DNA of 64,000 nucleotides, from contig JBBROO010000001.1 in the NCBI GenBank assembly GCA_038229295.1, positions 65,343 to 129,342 on the forward strand, given 5' to 3'. The position numbers were made by a program, and so were the translations under genes. This stretch comes from JAJPGZ01 sp038229295 (lineage in GTDB: Bacteria > Verrucomicrobiota > Verrucomicrobiia > Chthoniobacterales > UBA10450). The notes under the pieces are model-generated. The model did not search any database, was not told the DNA's origin, and worked only from the letters and a program-made list of their open reading frames with translations. Below are positions 36,880 to 45,269 of this stretch, piece by piece (position 1 is the first letter of the stretch; every line of letters begins with the position of its first letter).

Positions 36880-39111
36880 ATGATGAAGCCCAGTTATGTT
36901 CGGGTGATTATCGACCGCGCGATCAACCGCGAACTCGACTATTTGGTTCCGGAAACGCTGGCCGAACGCGTCTCTGTGGGATCGCGTGTGCGCGTTCCGT
37001 TCCGCGACAAACATGCACTCGCCACCGTGATTGCGACGTTGGAGAAAAGCGACGCGAGCGGAATTCGTCCGATCGAAGCAGTGGTGGGCGAAGCGCCGAT
37101 CTTAAGTGAGCAACTGCTCGAACTCGCGCGTTGGATGAGCGCGTATTATTGCTGCCCCATCGAAGCGGTCATGCGGAGTCTTTTACCGCAAGTGGTGCGA
37201 CGCGCTGAAGTCGGTTGGAAGAAACAAGCGTTCGTTAGGGCCGCGCGCAAGATCGACAATGAAGAACTGGAGAAGCTCCGGCGACGCGCTCCACGACAAG
37301 CAGAGTTACTCGAAGCGATTTCGAAACTGCCTGCTCCGATTCCGGCGGCGGATTTGCTGCGACAAACTTCGCTCGATAACGCGACCTTGCGCGCATTAGT
37401 GAAACGCGGCCTGGTCGAATTGCGTGACGAAACGGTGGAGCGCGATCCACACCGCGAAGAAGAATTTCTCGCGACCGCGAACCTTGAGCTAAACGCCGAA
37501 CAAGTGATCGCGCTCAAACAAGTCAACGACGCGCTGGCAAATCCCGAAAGCGCGAAACCGATTTTGCTGCATGGCGTGACCGGCAGCGGCAAGACCGAAA
37601 TTTATTTGCAAGCGATTCGCGCAACGCTCGAACGCGGACGCACGGCCATCGTGCTTGTCCCCGAGATCGCGTTAACGCCGCAAACGGTCGAGCGCTTCAA
37701 AGGCCGCTTCGCCGAATCTCCCGATGCGGTGGCGGTGTTGCACAGTCATTTGTCGGAAGGCGAGCGACATGATGAATGGCACAAGATTCATTCCGGGCGC
37801 GCGCGCATCGCCATCGGTCCGCGCAGCGCCATTTTTGCGCCGCTGAAAAATCTTGGACTCATCGTGGTCGATGAAGAACACGAGACGACTTACAAGCAGG
37901 AGGAGGCGCCGCGTTATCATGCACGCGATGTCGCCATCGTGCGCGCGAAGATCGAGAAGTGCGTCGTCATGCTCGGAACGGCCACGCCGTCGCTCGAGAG
38001 TTATCACAACGCCGCCACCGGGAAATATCAGCTCGCAACGTTGACGCTGCGCGTGGACGACAATCAGATGCCGCTGATGCGCATTGTCGATCTTCGCCAG
38101 GAGCGGCGAAAAGAAAAGGCGGCGGCGATTTTATCCGAGAAATTGCGCACGGCCATCGCGGATCGTCTCGAGAAAAAAGAACAGACCATTTTGTTTCTCA
38201 ATCGCCGCGGGTTTTCCACGTCGCTGCTTTGCAGCAGTTGCGGTGAAGCGCGGAATTGTCCGAACTGCAGCGTAGCACTCACCTTCCATCGAAACATGGC
38301 GCGATTGAGTTGTCATCTCTGTGGTCACACCGCGGCGGTGCCGAAGAAATGTCCCGAGTGCGGGAAGGACGCGCTGATTTATGCGGGATTCGGAACGGAG
38401 AAAGTGGAAGCGAACGTCGCGCAGATTTTTCCAAAGGCGGTGGTGAAACGGATGGATGCGGATTCGATGACGCGGAAGGAAGCGTATCGCGAAACGTTCC
38501 GGAATTTTCGCGCGGGCAAGATCGACATCCTGGTCGGAACCCAAATGATCGCGAAAGGTCTGCACTTTCCGAACGTGACGCTGGTCGGCATCATCAATGC
38601 GGATCTCGCGCTGCACATGCCGGATTTCCGCGCGGGCGAACGAACATTTCAATTACTCACTCAGGTCGCCGGCCGCGCCGGCCGCGGCGAAACGCCCGGC
38701 GAAGTTTTTGTGCAGACTTACACGCCATTCAGTCCGTCGATCCAATTCGCGCGGCATCACGATTTCGCGGGTTACTTCGAGCAAGAGCTGGAGTTTCGCG
38801 AGCGCTGCGATTTTCCGCCTTTCAAACATGCGGTCTTGATCACCGTAAGATCGACACATGAAGCTCGCGCAAAACTTTCCGCCGAAACGTTAGTGCGCCG
38901 ATTGAAAGAAACGCTCGGACCAGAATTCATTCTCGGCGACGCCACGCCCGCGCCGCTGGAAAAACTGCAAAGCCAGTTTCGTTTTCACATTTTAATCCGC
39001 GGCGGCGCCATCATGCGCCTGAGCCGTCTTGTCCGCGAAACTTTGGACAAGCTTCCCTTTCCCGAAGACGTCGCCGTCGCCGTCGATGTCGATCCTTATC
39101 AACTTCTTTGA
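36880..39111 (+). CDS. priA: Primosomal protein N' (replication restart helicase)
   Basis: 3'-5' DNA helicase that reloads the replisome at stalled forks. About 744 residues from ATG 36880 (MMKPSYVRVIIDRAINRELDYLVPE). Walker A is LLHGVTGSGKTEIYLQ and Walker B is the DEEH box (VVDEEHETTYKQEEAPRYHARDVAI). The zinc-binding insert is CSSCGEARNCPNCSVALTFHRNMARLSCHLCG-CPECG. Motifs V/VI: GTQMIAKGLHFPNVTLVGIINAD and QVAGRAGRGETPGEVFVQT. Divergent from the transglycosylase. Four word copies (37249, 38085, 38518, 38847), read KIDN, IVDL, KIDI and RSTH. Confidence 0.96.
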   Translation: MMKPSYVRVIIDRAINRELDYLVPETLAERVSVGSRVRVPFRDKHALATVIATLEKSDASGIRPIEAVVGEAPILSEQLLELARWMSAYYCCPIEAVMRSLLPQVVRRAEVGWKKQAFVRAARKIDNEELEKLRRRAPRQAELLEAISKLPAPIPAADLLRQTSLDNATLRALVKRGLVELRDETVERDPHREEEFLATANLELNAEQVIALKQVNDALANPESAKPILLHGVTGSGKTEIYLQAIRATLERGRTAIVLVPEIALTPQTVERFKGRFAESPDAVAVLHSHLSEGERHDEWHKIHSGRARIAIGPRSAIFAPLKNLGLIVVDEEHETTYKQEEAPRYHARDVAIVRAKIEKCVVMLGTATPSLESYHNAATGKYQLATLTLRVDDNQMPLMRIVDLRQERRKEKAAAILSEKLRTAIADRLEKKEQTILFLNRRGFSTSLLCSSCGEARNCPNCSVALTFHRNMARLSCHLCGHTAAVPKKCPECGKDALIYAGFGTEKVEANVAQIFPKAVVKRMDADSMTRKEAYRETFRNFRAGKIDILVGTQMIAKGLHFPNVTLVGIINADLALHMPDFRAGERTFQLLTQVAGRAGRGETPGEVFVQTYTPFSPSIQFARHHDFAGYFEQELEFRERCDFPPFKHAVLITVRSTHEARAKLSAETLVRRLKETLGPEFILGDATPAPLEKLQSQFRFHILIRGGAIMRLSRLVRETLDKLPFPEDVAVAVDVDPYQLL

Positions 39112-39151
39112 GATTGCTGGCTCACTCGTCCTTGCGTAGGGATTCAATTCG

Positions 39152-40213
39152 ATGTCGCTCCGCAAAAGCCTGATCATTATCGCGGTCACGTGGCTGGCAT
39201 TTATCACGCTCATTCACGCGTCGATTAATCTGCACATCTTTCGCGCCAAGCAGATCACGACGACGGGTCAAAATAAATTCCGCATCGGGTTTTTGCCGGT
39301 GACCTGTCATCTCACCTGCCCGGTGACCGATTTCATCAACAAGCAGATGACCGGCGAAAGTATTTTCGACCCGGTGCGTTTCAACGGCTGGCCGGAATTG
39401 AAGGAGGCGTATCTGTCGGGCTACACGCCGGCGACTTTCATTCTCGCGCCGATGGCGATGGCGTTGCGCGAACAAGGTGTGCCGATCAAGATCGTTTATC
39501 TCGGTCACCGCGACGGCTCGGCCGTGATGGTGCACAAGGATTCGCAGATTTATCGGATGGAAGATTTGCGCGGCAAACGCGTGGCCGTGCCGAATCGGTT
39601 TTCCAATCAACGGCTGCTGATTTTTCGCGCACTTAAACAAGCCAACATGTCGATCAACGATATCGAGCTGGTCGAGATGCCGCCGCCCGACATGCCGGCT
39701 GCGCTTTACGCGAAAGCGGTCGACGCGATTTCGAGTGGCGAACCGTTTATGGGCCAGACCGAGCTTGATGGATATGGCCGCGTCCTTTGGCTAACGAAAG
39801 ATGTCTGGCCCAATTTCATTTCCTGTGTGCTCGCCGTTCATGAAGACATGATCAAAAACAAACGCGACACAGTGCAGCGGCTGGTCGATGGAATTTCCAA
39901 GAGCGGAAAGTGGATCGACAAGAGCATGGAGCACCGCATGGAAGTGGCGCAGTTCGTAAGCAAATTTTATTACAATCAGAATCCGCGATTGCTTACGTTC
40001 GTGCTGAGCAAACCGCCCGACCGCGTGAAGTACACCAACCTCACATTGCGCAAACCGGACTTCGAGGAAATCGAGCAGCTTGGACGCGAGGCCGGTATCC
40101 TCAACGGCACGGCGCATTTCGAGGATTACACCGATGCTTCGTTCGTGACCGACGAAACTGCGGTCCAACCTTACGCATGGGAGCCGAAACAAGATGAGCA
40201 ACGCCGGCGCTGA
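39152..40213 (+). CDS. ABC transporter substrate-binding protein (nitrate/sulfonate/taurine type)
   Basis: 353 residues, N-terminal membrane/signal helix (SLIIIAVTWLAFITLIHASI), then an NMT1-like periplasmic binding fold: KFRIGFLPVTCHLTCPVTDFI, FILAPMAMALREQGVPIKIVYLGHRDGSAVMVHKDS, LRGKRVAVPNRFSNQRLLIFRALKQ. Followed by permease and ATPase genes in an overlapping operon. The ligand may be a small anion, sulfonate or amine; it cannot be fixed from sequence. No repeated word in this gene. Confidence 0.88.
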   Translation: MSLRKSLIIIAVTWLAFITLIHASINLHIFRAKQITTTGQNKFRIGFLPVTCHLTCPVTDFINKQMTGESIFDPVRFNGWPELKEAYLSGYTPATFILAPMAMALREQGVPIKIVYLGHRDGSAVMVHKDSQIYRMEDLRGKRVAVPNRFSNQRLLIFRALKQANMSINDIELVEMPPPDMPAALYAKAVDAISSGEPFMGQTELDGYGRVLWLTKDVWPNFISCVLAVHEDMIKNKRDTVQRLVDGISKSGKWIDKSMEHRMEVAQFVSKFYYNQNPRLLTFVLSKPPDRVKYTNLTLRKPDFEEIEQLGREAGILNGTAHFEDYTDASFVTDETAVQPYAWEPKQDEQRRR

Positions 40214-41045
40214 AGTCGCCATCGCCGCAAGATCGACATCTCCATCTCGCCGAGCTTCGGCGCGAATGGGCGATCCGGATTCGTTGCTTTGGAAAATCGT
40301 TAGGCCAGTCGGCATGGCCGCGCTCTTTCTCACTTTATGGGGCCTGGCTGTGCGCTGGTCGCACAGCGATCTGTTTCCAACTCCGGGCGACGTCGTTCGC
40401 GGAATCATCGAGCTCATTCAAAAAGGATTGCTCCTGAAATATATTGTCGCCTCGCTCTTTCGCGTGACGTGGGGATTCACGCTCGCCGTCGTCATCGGCG
40501 TTCCGCTCGGGCTTGTTCTCGGTTGGTACGCGCGCGCCTTTCAAGCATTCAATCCGCTCATTCAAATCTTTCGCCCGATTTCGCCCATCGCGTGGATTCC
40601 GGTCGCGATCCTTTGGTTCGGCGTGAGCGATGCCGCGCCCGTCTTTCTGATTTTTCTCGCGAGCGTTTTCCCGATCACCGTTTCAACCATCGCCGCCGTG
40701 CAAAACATGCAGCTCGTCTATCTGCGCGCCGCGCAAAATTTCGGCCTGAGCACGGGCGAACTTTTTCGTCAGGTAATTTTCCGCGCTTCGTTACCGCAGA
40801 TCATCACCGGAATTCGGATCGCGCTCGGCGTGGCCTGGCTCGTTGTCGTCGCGGCCGAAATGATCGCGGTCAATAGCGGTCTCGGCTATCTCATCATCGA
40901 CGCGCGCAACGCCGGCAAACGTTACGACCTCGTCGTCGCCGGCATGGTCATGATCGGTCTAATCGGACTCATTCTCGATGTTCTCGTTAGGCAATTGGAA
41001 AAGTTCGACGAAGTGCGGTGGGGTTACGCGGGAAAACGAAAATGA
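40194..41045 (+). CDS. ABC transporter permease (SsuC/NrtB/TauC type)
   Basis: 283 residues with about six membrane helices. The EAA loop that contacts the ATPase is AAQNFGLSTGELFRQVIFRASLPQIITGIRIALGVAWLVVVAAEM. Start overlaps the binding-protein gene by 20 bases and the stop overlaps the ATPase start (ATGA). Word at 40229-40238, near the N-terminus, read RSTS. Confidence 0.92.
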   Translation: MSNAGAEVAIAARSTSPSRRASARMGDPDSLLWKIVRPVGMAALFLTLWGLAVRWSHSDLFPTPGDVVRGIIELIQKGLLLKYIVASLFRVTWGFTLAVVIGVPLGLVLGWYARAFQAFNPLIQIFRPISPIAWIPVAILWFGVSDAAPVFLIFLASVFPITVSTIAAVQNMQLVYLRAAQNFGLSTGELFRQVIFRASLPQIITGIRIALGVAWLVVVAAEMIAVNSGLGYLIIDARNAGKRYDLVVAGMVMIGLIGLILDVLVRQLEKFDEVRWGYAGKRK

Positions 41046-41830
41046 AGGAGCGAAATACTGCAGCGGTTTCCATCCGCAACGTCTCAATGGATTTTCCCGG
41101 CAAAAGTGCGGGCGAGCAGATCGACGTTCTGCAAAATATCAGCGCTGAGGTCGCGCCCGGCGAATTCGTTTGCATCGTCGGACCGAGCGGCTGCGGAAAA
41201 TCGACGCTCCTAAATATCGTCGGCGGCTTTCTGCATGCGAGCGCCGGTGAGGTGGTGGTTGAAGGAGAAATCGTCACCGGCCCCAATCCGCGCCGCATTT
41301 TTGTTTTTCAGGAGAATGGCGTTTTTCCGTGGCTGAATGTGCGCGAGAACGTGGCCTTCGGTGTGCGACACAGCACGCGTGTCGAGCGCGATCGCATCGT
41401 TGCGCGGTACATCGACATGGTGGGTCTCACCGGTTTCGAGAATGCCTATCCGCATGAACTCTCCGGCGGAATGCGGCAACGCGTGGAGATCGCGCGCGCG
41501 CTCGCGGCCAATCCCGACATCATTTACATGGATGAGCCGTTCGGCGCGCTCGACTTCCTGACGCGATTAAAAATGCGGGCTGACCTTGTCCGCATTTGGC
41601 AAAGCGAAAAGAAAACAATTCTCTTCGTCACCCACGACATTGAGGAAGCGGTGCAATTGGCCGATCGCGTTCTGGTGATGAGTCCGCGGCCCGGCACAAT
41701 CCAGGAAATCGTCGATGTCGATCTTGCGCGGCCGCGCCATCTCGACTCCACGGGTTATCTGGAAAAGCGCGACCGCATTTTTCGCGTGATGGGAATGAGC
41801 TTGCGCGTCGGCGAAACCGCCGCTGCCTAA
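41042..41830 (+). CDS. ABC transporter ATP-binding protein (SsuB/TauB type)
   Basis: 262 residues from ATG 41042. Walker A GPSGCGKST, Q-loop region VFQENGVFPWLNV, signature LSGGMRQRVEIARALA, Walker B IIYMDEPFGALD, and the H-loop LFVTHDIEEAV. Powers import with the two upstream genes. The word at 41716-41725 is read DVDLARP. The stop TAA falls within a TCGTTAGGC word (complement, 41825-41833). Confidence 0.95.
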   Translation: MKERNTAAVSIRNVSMDFPGKSAGEQIDVLQNISAEVAPGEFVCIVGPSGCGKSTLLNIVGGFLHASAGEVVVEGEIVTGPNPRRIFVFQENGVFPWLNVRENVAFGVRHSTRVERDRIVARYIDMVGLTGFENAYPHELSGGMRQRVEIARALAANPDIIYMDEPFGALDFLTRLKMRADLVRIWQSEKKTILFVTHDIEEAVQLADRVLVMSPRPGTIQEIVDVDLARPRHLDSTGYLEKRDRIFRVMGMSLRVGETAAA

Positions 41831-41836
41831 CGAGCT

Positions 41837-43156
41837 ATGGCTAAACGCACGCGCTCCTCACATTGGCTCAACAATCCGCTCTGGTGGCTCACTGTCGGAG
41901 AATGGATCGGACTGACGCTCGCTTTTGTCGGCATCGTGGTGGTCTTCTGCCTGTTCTTCATTCGCCGACACACGCTGCCGTATCATTTCGAGCACACCTT
42001 CGCGGTAAGTGATCCAGAATTTGTCGGGTCGGCCCTGGCGCTCGCCGATCCGATCCTCGTGCCCGGCAACAAGATCGACATCTTGCAAAACGGCGACGCT
42101 TATTTTCCGGCGATGCTGAATGCGATCCACGCCGCGCAGAAGACGATCAACTTCGAAGCCTTCATTTTTTATTCGGACACGATTGGGGATCAATTCCGCG
42201 ACGCACTTTGCGCTCGCGCGCGCGCTGGAGTGGAAGTGCGCATACTGCTCGACGGCATCGGGTCGGGCTGGCGATTGAAGAATGCGGATGTCAAAAAGAT
42301 GCGTGAAGCCGGCTGTAAATTTTCTTATTACCATCCGACGCATTCATTGCGCGTTGATCGCACAAATCGCCGCTCGCATCGACGCGTTCTCGTTGTCGAT
42401 GGAAAAATCGGATTCACCGGCGCAGTCGGGTTCGCGGAAAAATGGTCGGGACATGCACAGGATAAAGATCACTGGCGCGATACGCATGCGCGGATCGAAG
42501 GACCGCTCGTCGCCAGTCTGCAGGCGGCGTTTCAAGAGCATTGGGTGAAAACGTTTGGCGAAGCGCTCGGTGGCGCAGACCAGTTTCCGCAATTGAACAC
42601 GGCGGGTGATTTGAAAGCGCAGGTCGTGACATCGCGTTCGTTTTCGATGGCGCCGATTCCGCTCGTGCAAGCCGTCGCGTTCACCGCCGCGGCAAAACGA
42701 ATTTGGATAACGAACGCCTACTGCACGCCGACCGAAGATCAGGTGGAGCAACTGGTGAAGGCGGTAGATCGACATGTAGATGTGCGCGTTCTTCTGCCCG
42801 GGCCTAACAACGACCAACCGATGACGAAGTCCGCCGGCCGCGCCGCTTACGAAAAAATGCTGGAAGGCGGCGTCAAGATTTTCGAATACCAACCGACGAT
42901 GATCCACGAGAAGTCGATGGTGATCGATGGATTGTTCTCGATGTTCGGCTCGTCCAATTTCGATGCGCGCTCTTCGGAAATTAACGAGGAACTCGACGTC
43001 GTCGTTTACGATCAAAGCTTCAGCCGAGAAATGGAAGCGGTGTTCGAAAAGGATTTGGCGCAATCGCGCGAATACACCCTCGATGAATTCAAGCGACGCT
43101 CGCTTTGGGAGCGGACGACCGAGTGGTTGATGCTACCGTTTCGTTCGCAGCTGTGA
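41837..43156 (+). CDS. Phospholipase D-family protein (cardiolipin synthase-like)
   Basis: 439 residues. One N-terminal membrane helix (GLTLAFVGIVVVFCLFFI) and two HKD motifs: HRRVLVVDGKIGFTGAVGFAEKW and HEKSMVIDGLFSMFGSSNFDARS. This arrangement is that of cardiolipin synthases, which join two phosphatidylglycerols. Family members with other substrates cannot be excluded. Starts 6 bases after the ABC ATPase. Word at 42071-42080 (NKIDILQ); a one-mismatch copy TAGATCGACA at 42766-42775. Confidence 0.88.
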   Translation: MAKRTRSSHWLNNPLWWLTVGEWIGLTLAFVGIVVVFCLFFIRRHTLPYHFEHTFAVSDPEFVGSALALADPILVPGNKIDILQNGDAYFPAMLNAIHAAQKTINFEAFIFYSDTIGDQFRDALCARARAGVEVRILLDGIGSGWRLKNADVKKMREAGCKFSYYHPTHSLRVDRTNRRSHRRVLVVDGKIGFTGAVGFAEKWSGHAQDKDHWRDTHARIEGPLVASLQAAFQEHWVKTFGEALGGADQFPQLNTAGDLKAQVVTSRSFSMAPIPLVQAVAFTAAAKRIWITNAYCTPTEDQVEQLVKAVDRHVDVRVLLPGPNNDQPMTKSAGRAAYEKMLEGGVKIFEYQPTMIHEKSMVIDGLFSMFGSSNFDARSSEINEELDVVVYDQSFSREMEAVFEKDLAQSREYTLDEFKRRSLWERTTEWLMLPFRSQL

Positions 43157-45043
43157 CTACGGCGGCGGCGTTTCGCTCGGAGATTTGCCGCTCTCGAACA
43201 TGTCGATGTAGCGGTGGAATTCGGCGACTAACGAGTTGTTTCCGCTCGCTTCGGCGAGATGCGCGCCGCGTTCTGCCATTGCGATCGCCTCTGCGAATTG
43301 ATGATTTTCCGCGAGAGCGACTGCGAGCGTGCGCAACACTACCGGGTTGGACTCGTTAGCCAACCGATTAGCGCGCTGCGCCAGTGCGACTGCTTTTTTC
43401 GGATTGCGTAATTGCGGATCGACGGACGTAGCAAATATCCAGGCGAGATTATTAGCGGCGTTACCATCGTCAGGTTCGTAGCGAAGCGTGTTCTCCCATG
43501 CCGCCACGGCCTTGGCGTAATCGCCGCGGTGCACGAACATGAGCGCAAGCGCGTTGCTCGCTTCGATATTATCCGGCTGGAGCTCGATCGCTTTTTGATA
43601 ATGCTCGATCGCTTCATCGACTTTGTGTTGCTCAGCCAACGCTCTGGCCAGGCCGTACTGCGCGCCGGAATTTCCGGAACGCATCTCGATCGCACGCCGA
43701 TAATGAACGACCGCTTCATCGACTTGCCCGCGCACGAATAGAATTCCGGCGAGACCGGTGTGAGCGATGTCGCTGTTCGGCGTGACGCTGAGCGTGTAAC
43801 GCCAAAGTGTTTCGGTGTCGCGCCAATGCGCGGTTTGTTTCCAGGACAAGATCGACAAGGTGGCAATGACAAGCGCTGCGACGGAAGCGAGCACGACGTT
43901 TTGGTTTCGCCAGCGCTTCGTTAGGTCAACCACCAACCACGCGAGTGCGACATACAAACCGATTTGGGGAAGATAGGTATAGCGATCCGCATGACCTTGC
44001 AGGCCGACTTGAATGATGCCGATGACGGGCAACAACATCACGAGATACCAAAGCCAGCCGACAATCAGGTAAGGATTTTTGCGACGGCGGACCACCGCGA
44101 TGCTCGTTAGGGCAATCAGCACCACAATTGCAAGAACGAGCTGCCAAATCTCGAGCCGGCCCTCCGGATGAAGATAAAAAGGAATCAAGCTGTGCGGCCA
44201 AAACATTTGGCGGATGTATTCGATGTAGCTGACGATGGCGTTGGTGATGCGCCACTTGAACGGTAGGAGGTCGGGCGAACCGAGCGCGAAGTTTTGCGCG
44301 AGCAGCGTGGCGATGCAGGAGGCGATTGCTAATGCGACCAACGGAATTTTTTCGACGATTAACTTTTTCCATGTCGATCTTGCGAGCGGCCAGTAATCGA
44401 GCAGCAACAAGACGAGCGGCGTCGTCACGAGCATCGGCTTCGACATCAAACCGCCTGCGAACAAGATCGACATCGTGAGGTAACGAGCGGCCGAAGGTTT
44501 TCTCACATAACGGGCGTAGCAGATCAGGGTGAGCAGAAAAAAAACTCCGCTGAGCACATCTTTGCGTTCGGCGATCCAGGCGACGGATTCGACGCGCAGT
44601 GGATGAATGGCGAACACCGCGGCGACGAACGCACTCGGCCAAATCGCGTTCGTCATTCGCGCGAGCAAAAGAAAAAGCAAAATCGCGACAATGCTGTGTA
44701 GCAAAACGTTGACGAAGTGATGCCAGCCCGGTTGCACGCCGAAGATCTGGCAATCGAGCATGTGCGAGATGGAAGTGAGCGGGTGCCAGTTTTGCGAATG
44801 AATGTGCGTGAATGCCCACGCGATGCTCTGCCACGAGACGCCGTTGTAGATGTGCGGGTTCTGTAAAACGTAAAGCGGATCGTCGTAGTTGATGAATTGA
44901 TGATGAAGTGTCTGTCCGAAAACACCCCAGACCAGCGCGACGAGGCCGATGCAGATGGCGATCGGCTTTAGAAACGTCCAACCGCCGTAGAACGGGGCGG
45001 GCTGTTCAACTCCGAAAGTTTTCGCGAGCGGGCTGTTCAACAT
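43157..45043 (-). CDS. Polytopic membrane protein with C-terminal TPR repeats (TMTC-like)
   Basis: 628 residues. The N-terminal two thirds has about ten membrane helices with a GT-C-like first loop (HHQFINYDDPLYVLQNPHI, NWHPLTSISHMLDC, HPLRVESVAWIAERKDVLS). The C-terminal third holds TPR units (AVVHYRRAIEMRSGNSGAQYGLARALAEQHKVDEAIEHYQKAIELQPDNIEA). This architecture suggests a membrane glycosyltransferase of the TMTC/O-mannosyl type. Abuts the PLD gene convergently with no gap. Words at 43848, 44372 and 44463. Confidence 0.85.
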   Translation of the reverse strand: MLNSPLAKTFGVEQPAPFYGGWTFLKPIAICIGLVALVWGVFGQTLHHQFINYDDPLYVLQNPHIYNGVSWQSIAWAFTHIHSQNWHPLTSISHMLDCQIFGVQPGWHHFVNVLLHSIVAILLFLLLARMTNAIWPSAFVAAVFAIHPLRVESVAWIAERKDVLSGVFFLLTLICYARYVRKPSAARYLTMSILFAGGLMSKPMLVTTPLVLLLLDYWPLARSTWKKLIVEKIPLVALAIASCIATLLAQNFALGSPDLLPFKWRITNAIVSYIEYIRQMFWPHSLIPFYLHPEGRLEIWQLVLAIVVLIALTSIAVVRRRKNPYLIVGWLWYLVMLLPVIGIIQVGLQGHADRYTYLPQIGLYVALAWLVVDLTKRWRNQNVVLASVAALVIATLSILSWKQTAHWRDTETLWRYTLSVTPNSDIAHTGLAGILFVRGQVDEAVVHYRRAIEMRSGNSGAQYGLARALAEQHKVDEAIEHYQKAIELQPDNIEASNALALMFVHRGDYAKAVAAWENTLRYEPDDGNAANNLAWIFATSVDPQLRNPKKAVALAQRANRLANESNPVVLRTLAVALAENHQFAEAIAMAERGAHLAEASGNNSLVAEFHRYIDMFESGKSPSETPPP

Positions 45044-45269
45044 TCAACGTTCAATCGATCAGCAATCCGAAATCCGCAATCCAAAACAGAATCGGCACAT
45101 TTCTAAACTGTTTGCGCCGGGACCCCGCCAAATGCCGGAGGAGCCCCGAATCAGCAGATGGAGGAGAGCGTGTATTTAGGGCGTTTGCGGAGCATGGCCA
45201 CGGTCCGGCGCGGAACTGGACCAGGCCATATTAAATGCCGGTCCATCTCCATTTCCTCCAACTCAACAT
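45044..45269 (+). promoter_or_regulatory. Leader of the DUF5122 gene with a candidate structured hairpin
   Basis: No gene seen. 45056-45090 carries the common intergenic repeat 'CAATCCGAAATCCGCAATCC'. Further on, 45194-45231 can fold as a two-part stem: ATGGCC pairs with GGCCAT, and inside it GGTCC pairs with GGACC around an 11-base loop. It lies 40-75 bases before the downstream ATG. I could not match it to a known riboswitch class. Confidence 0.3.
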
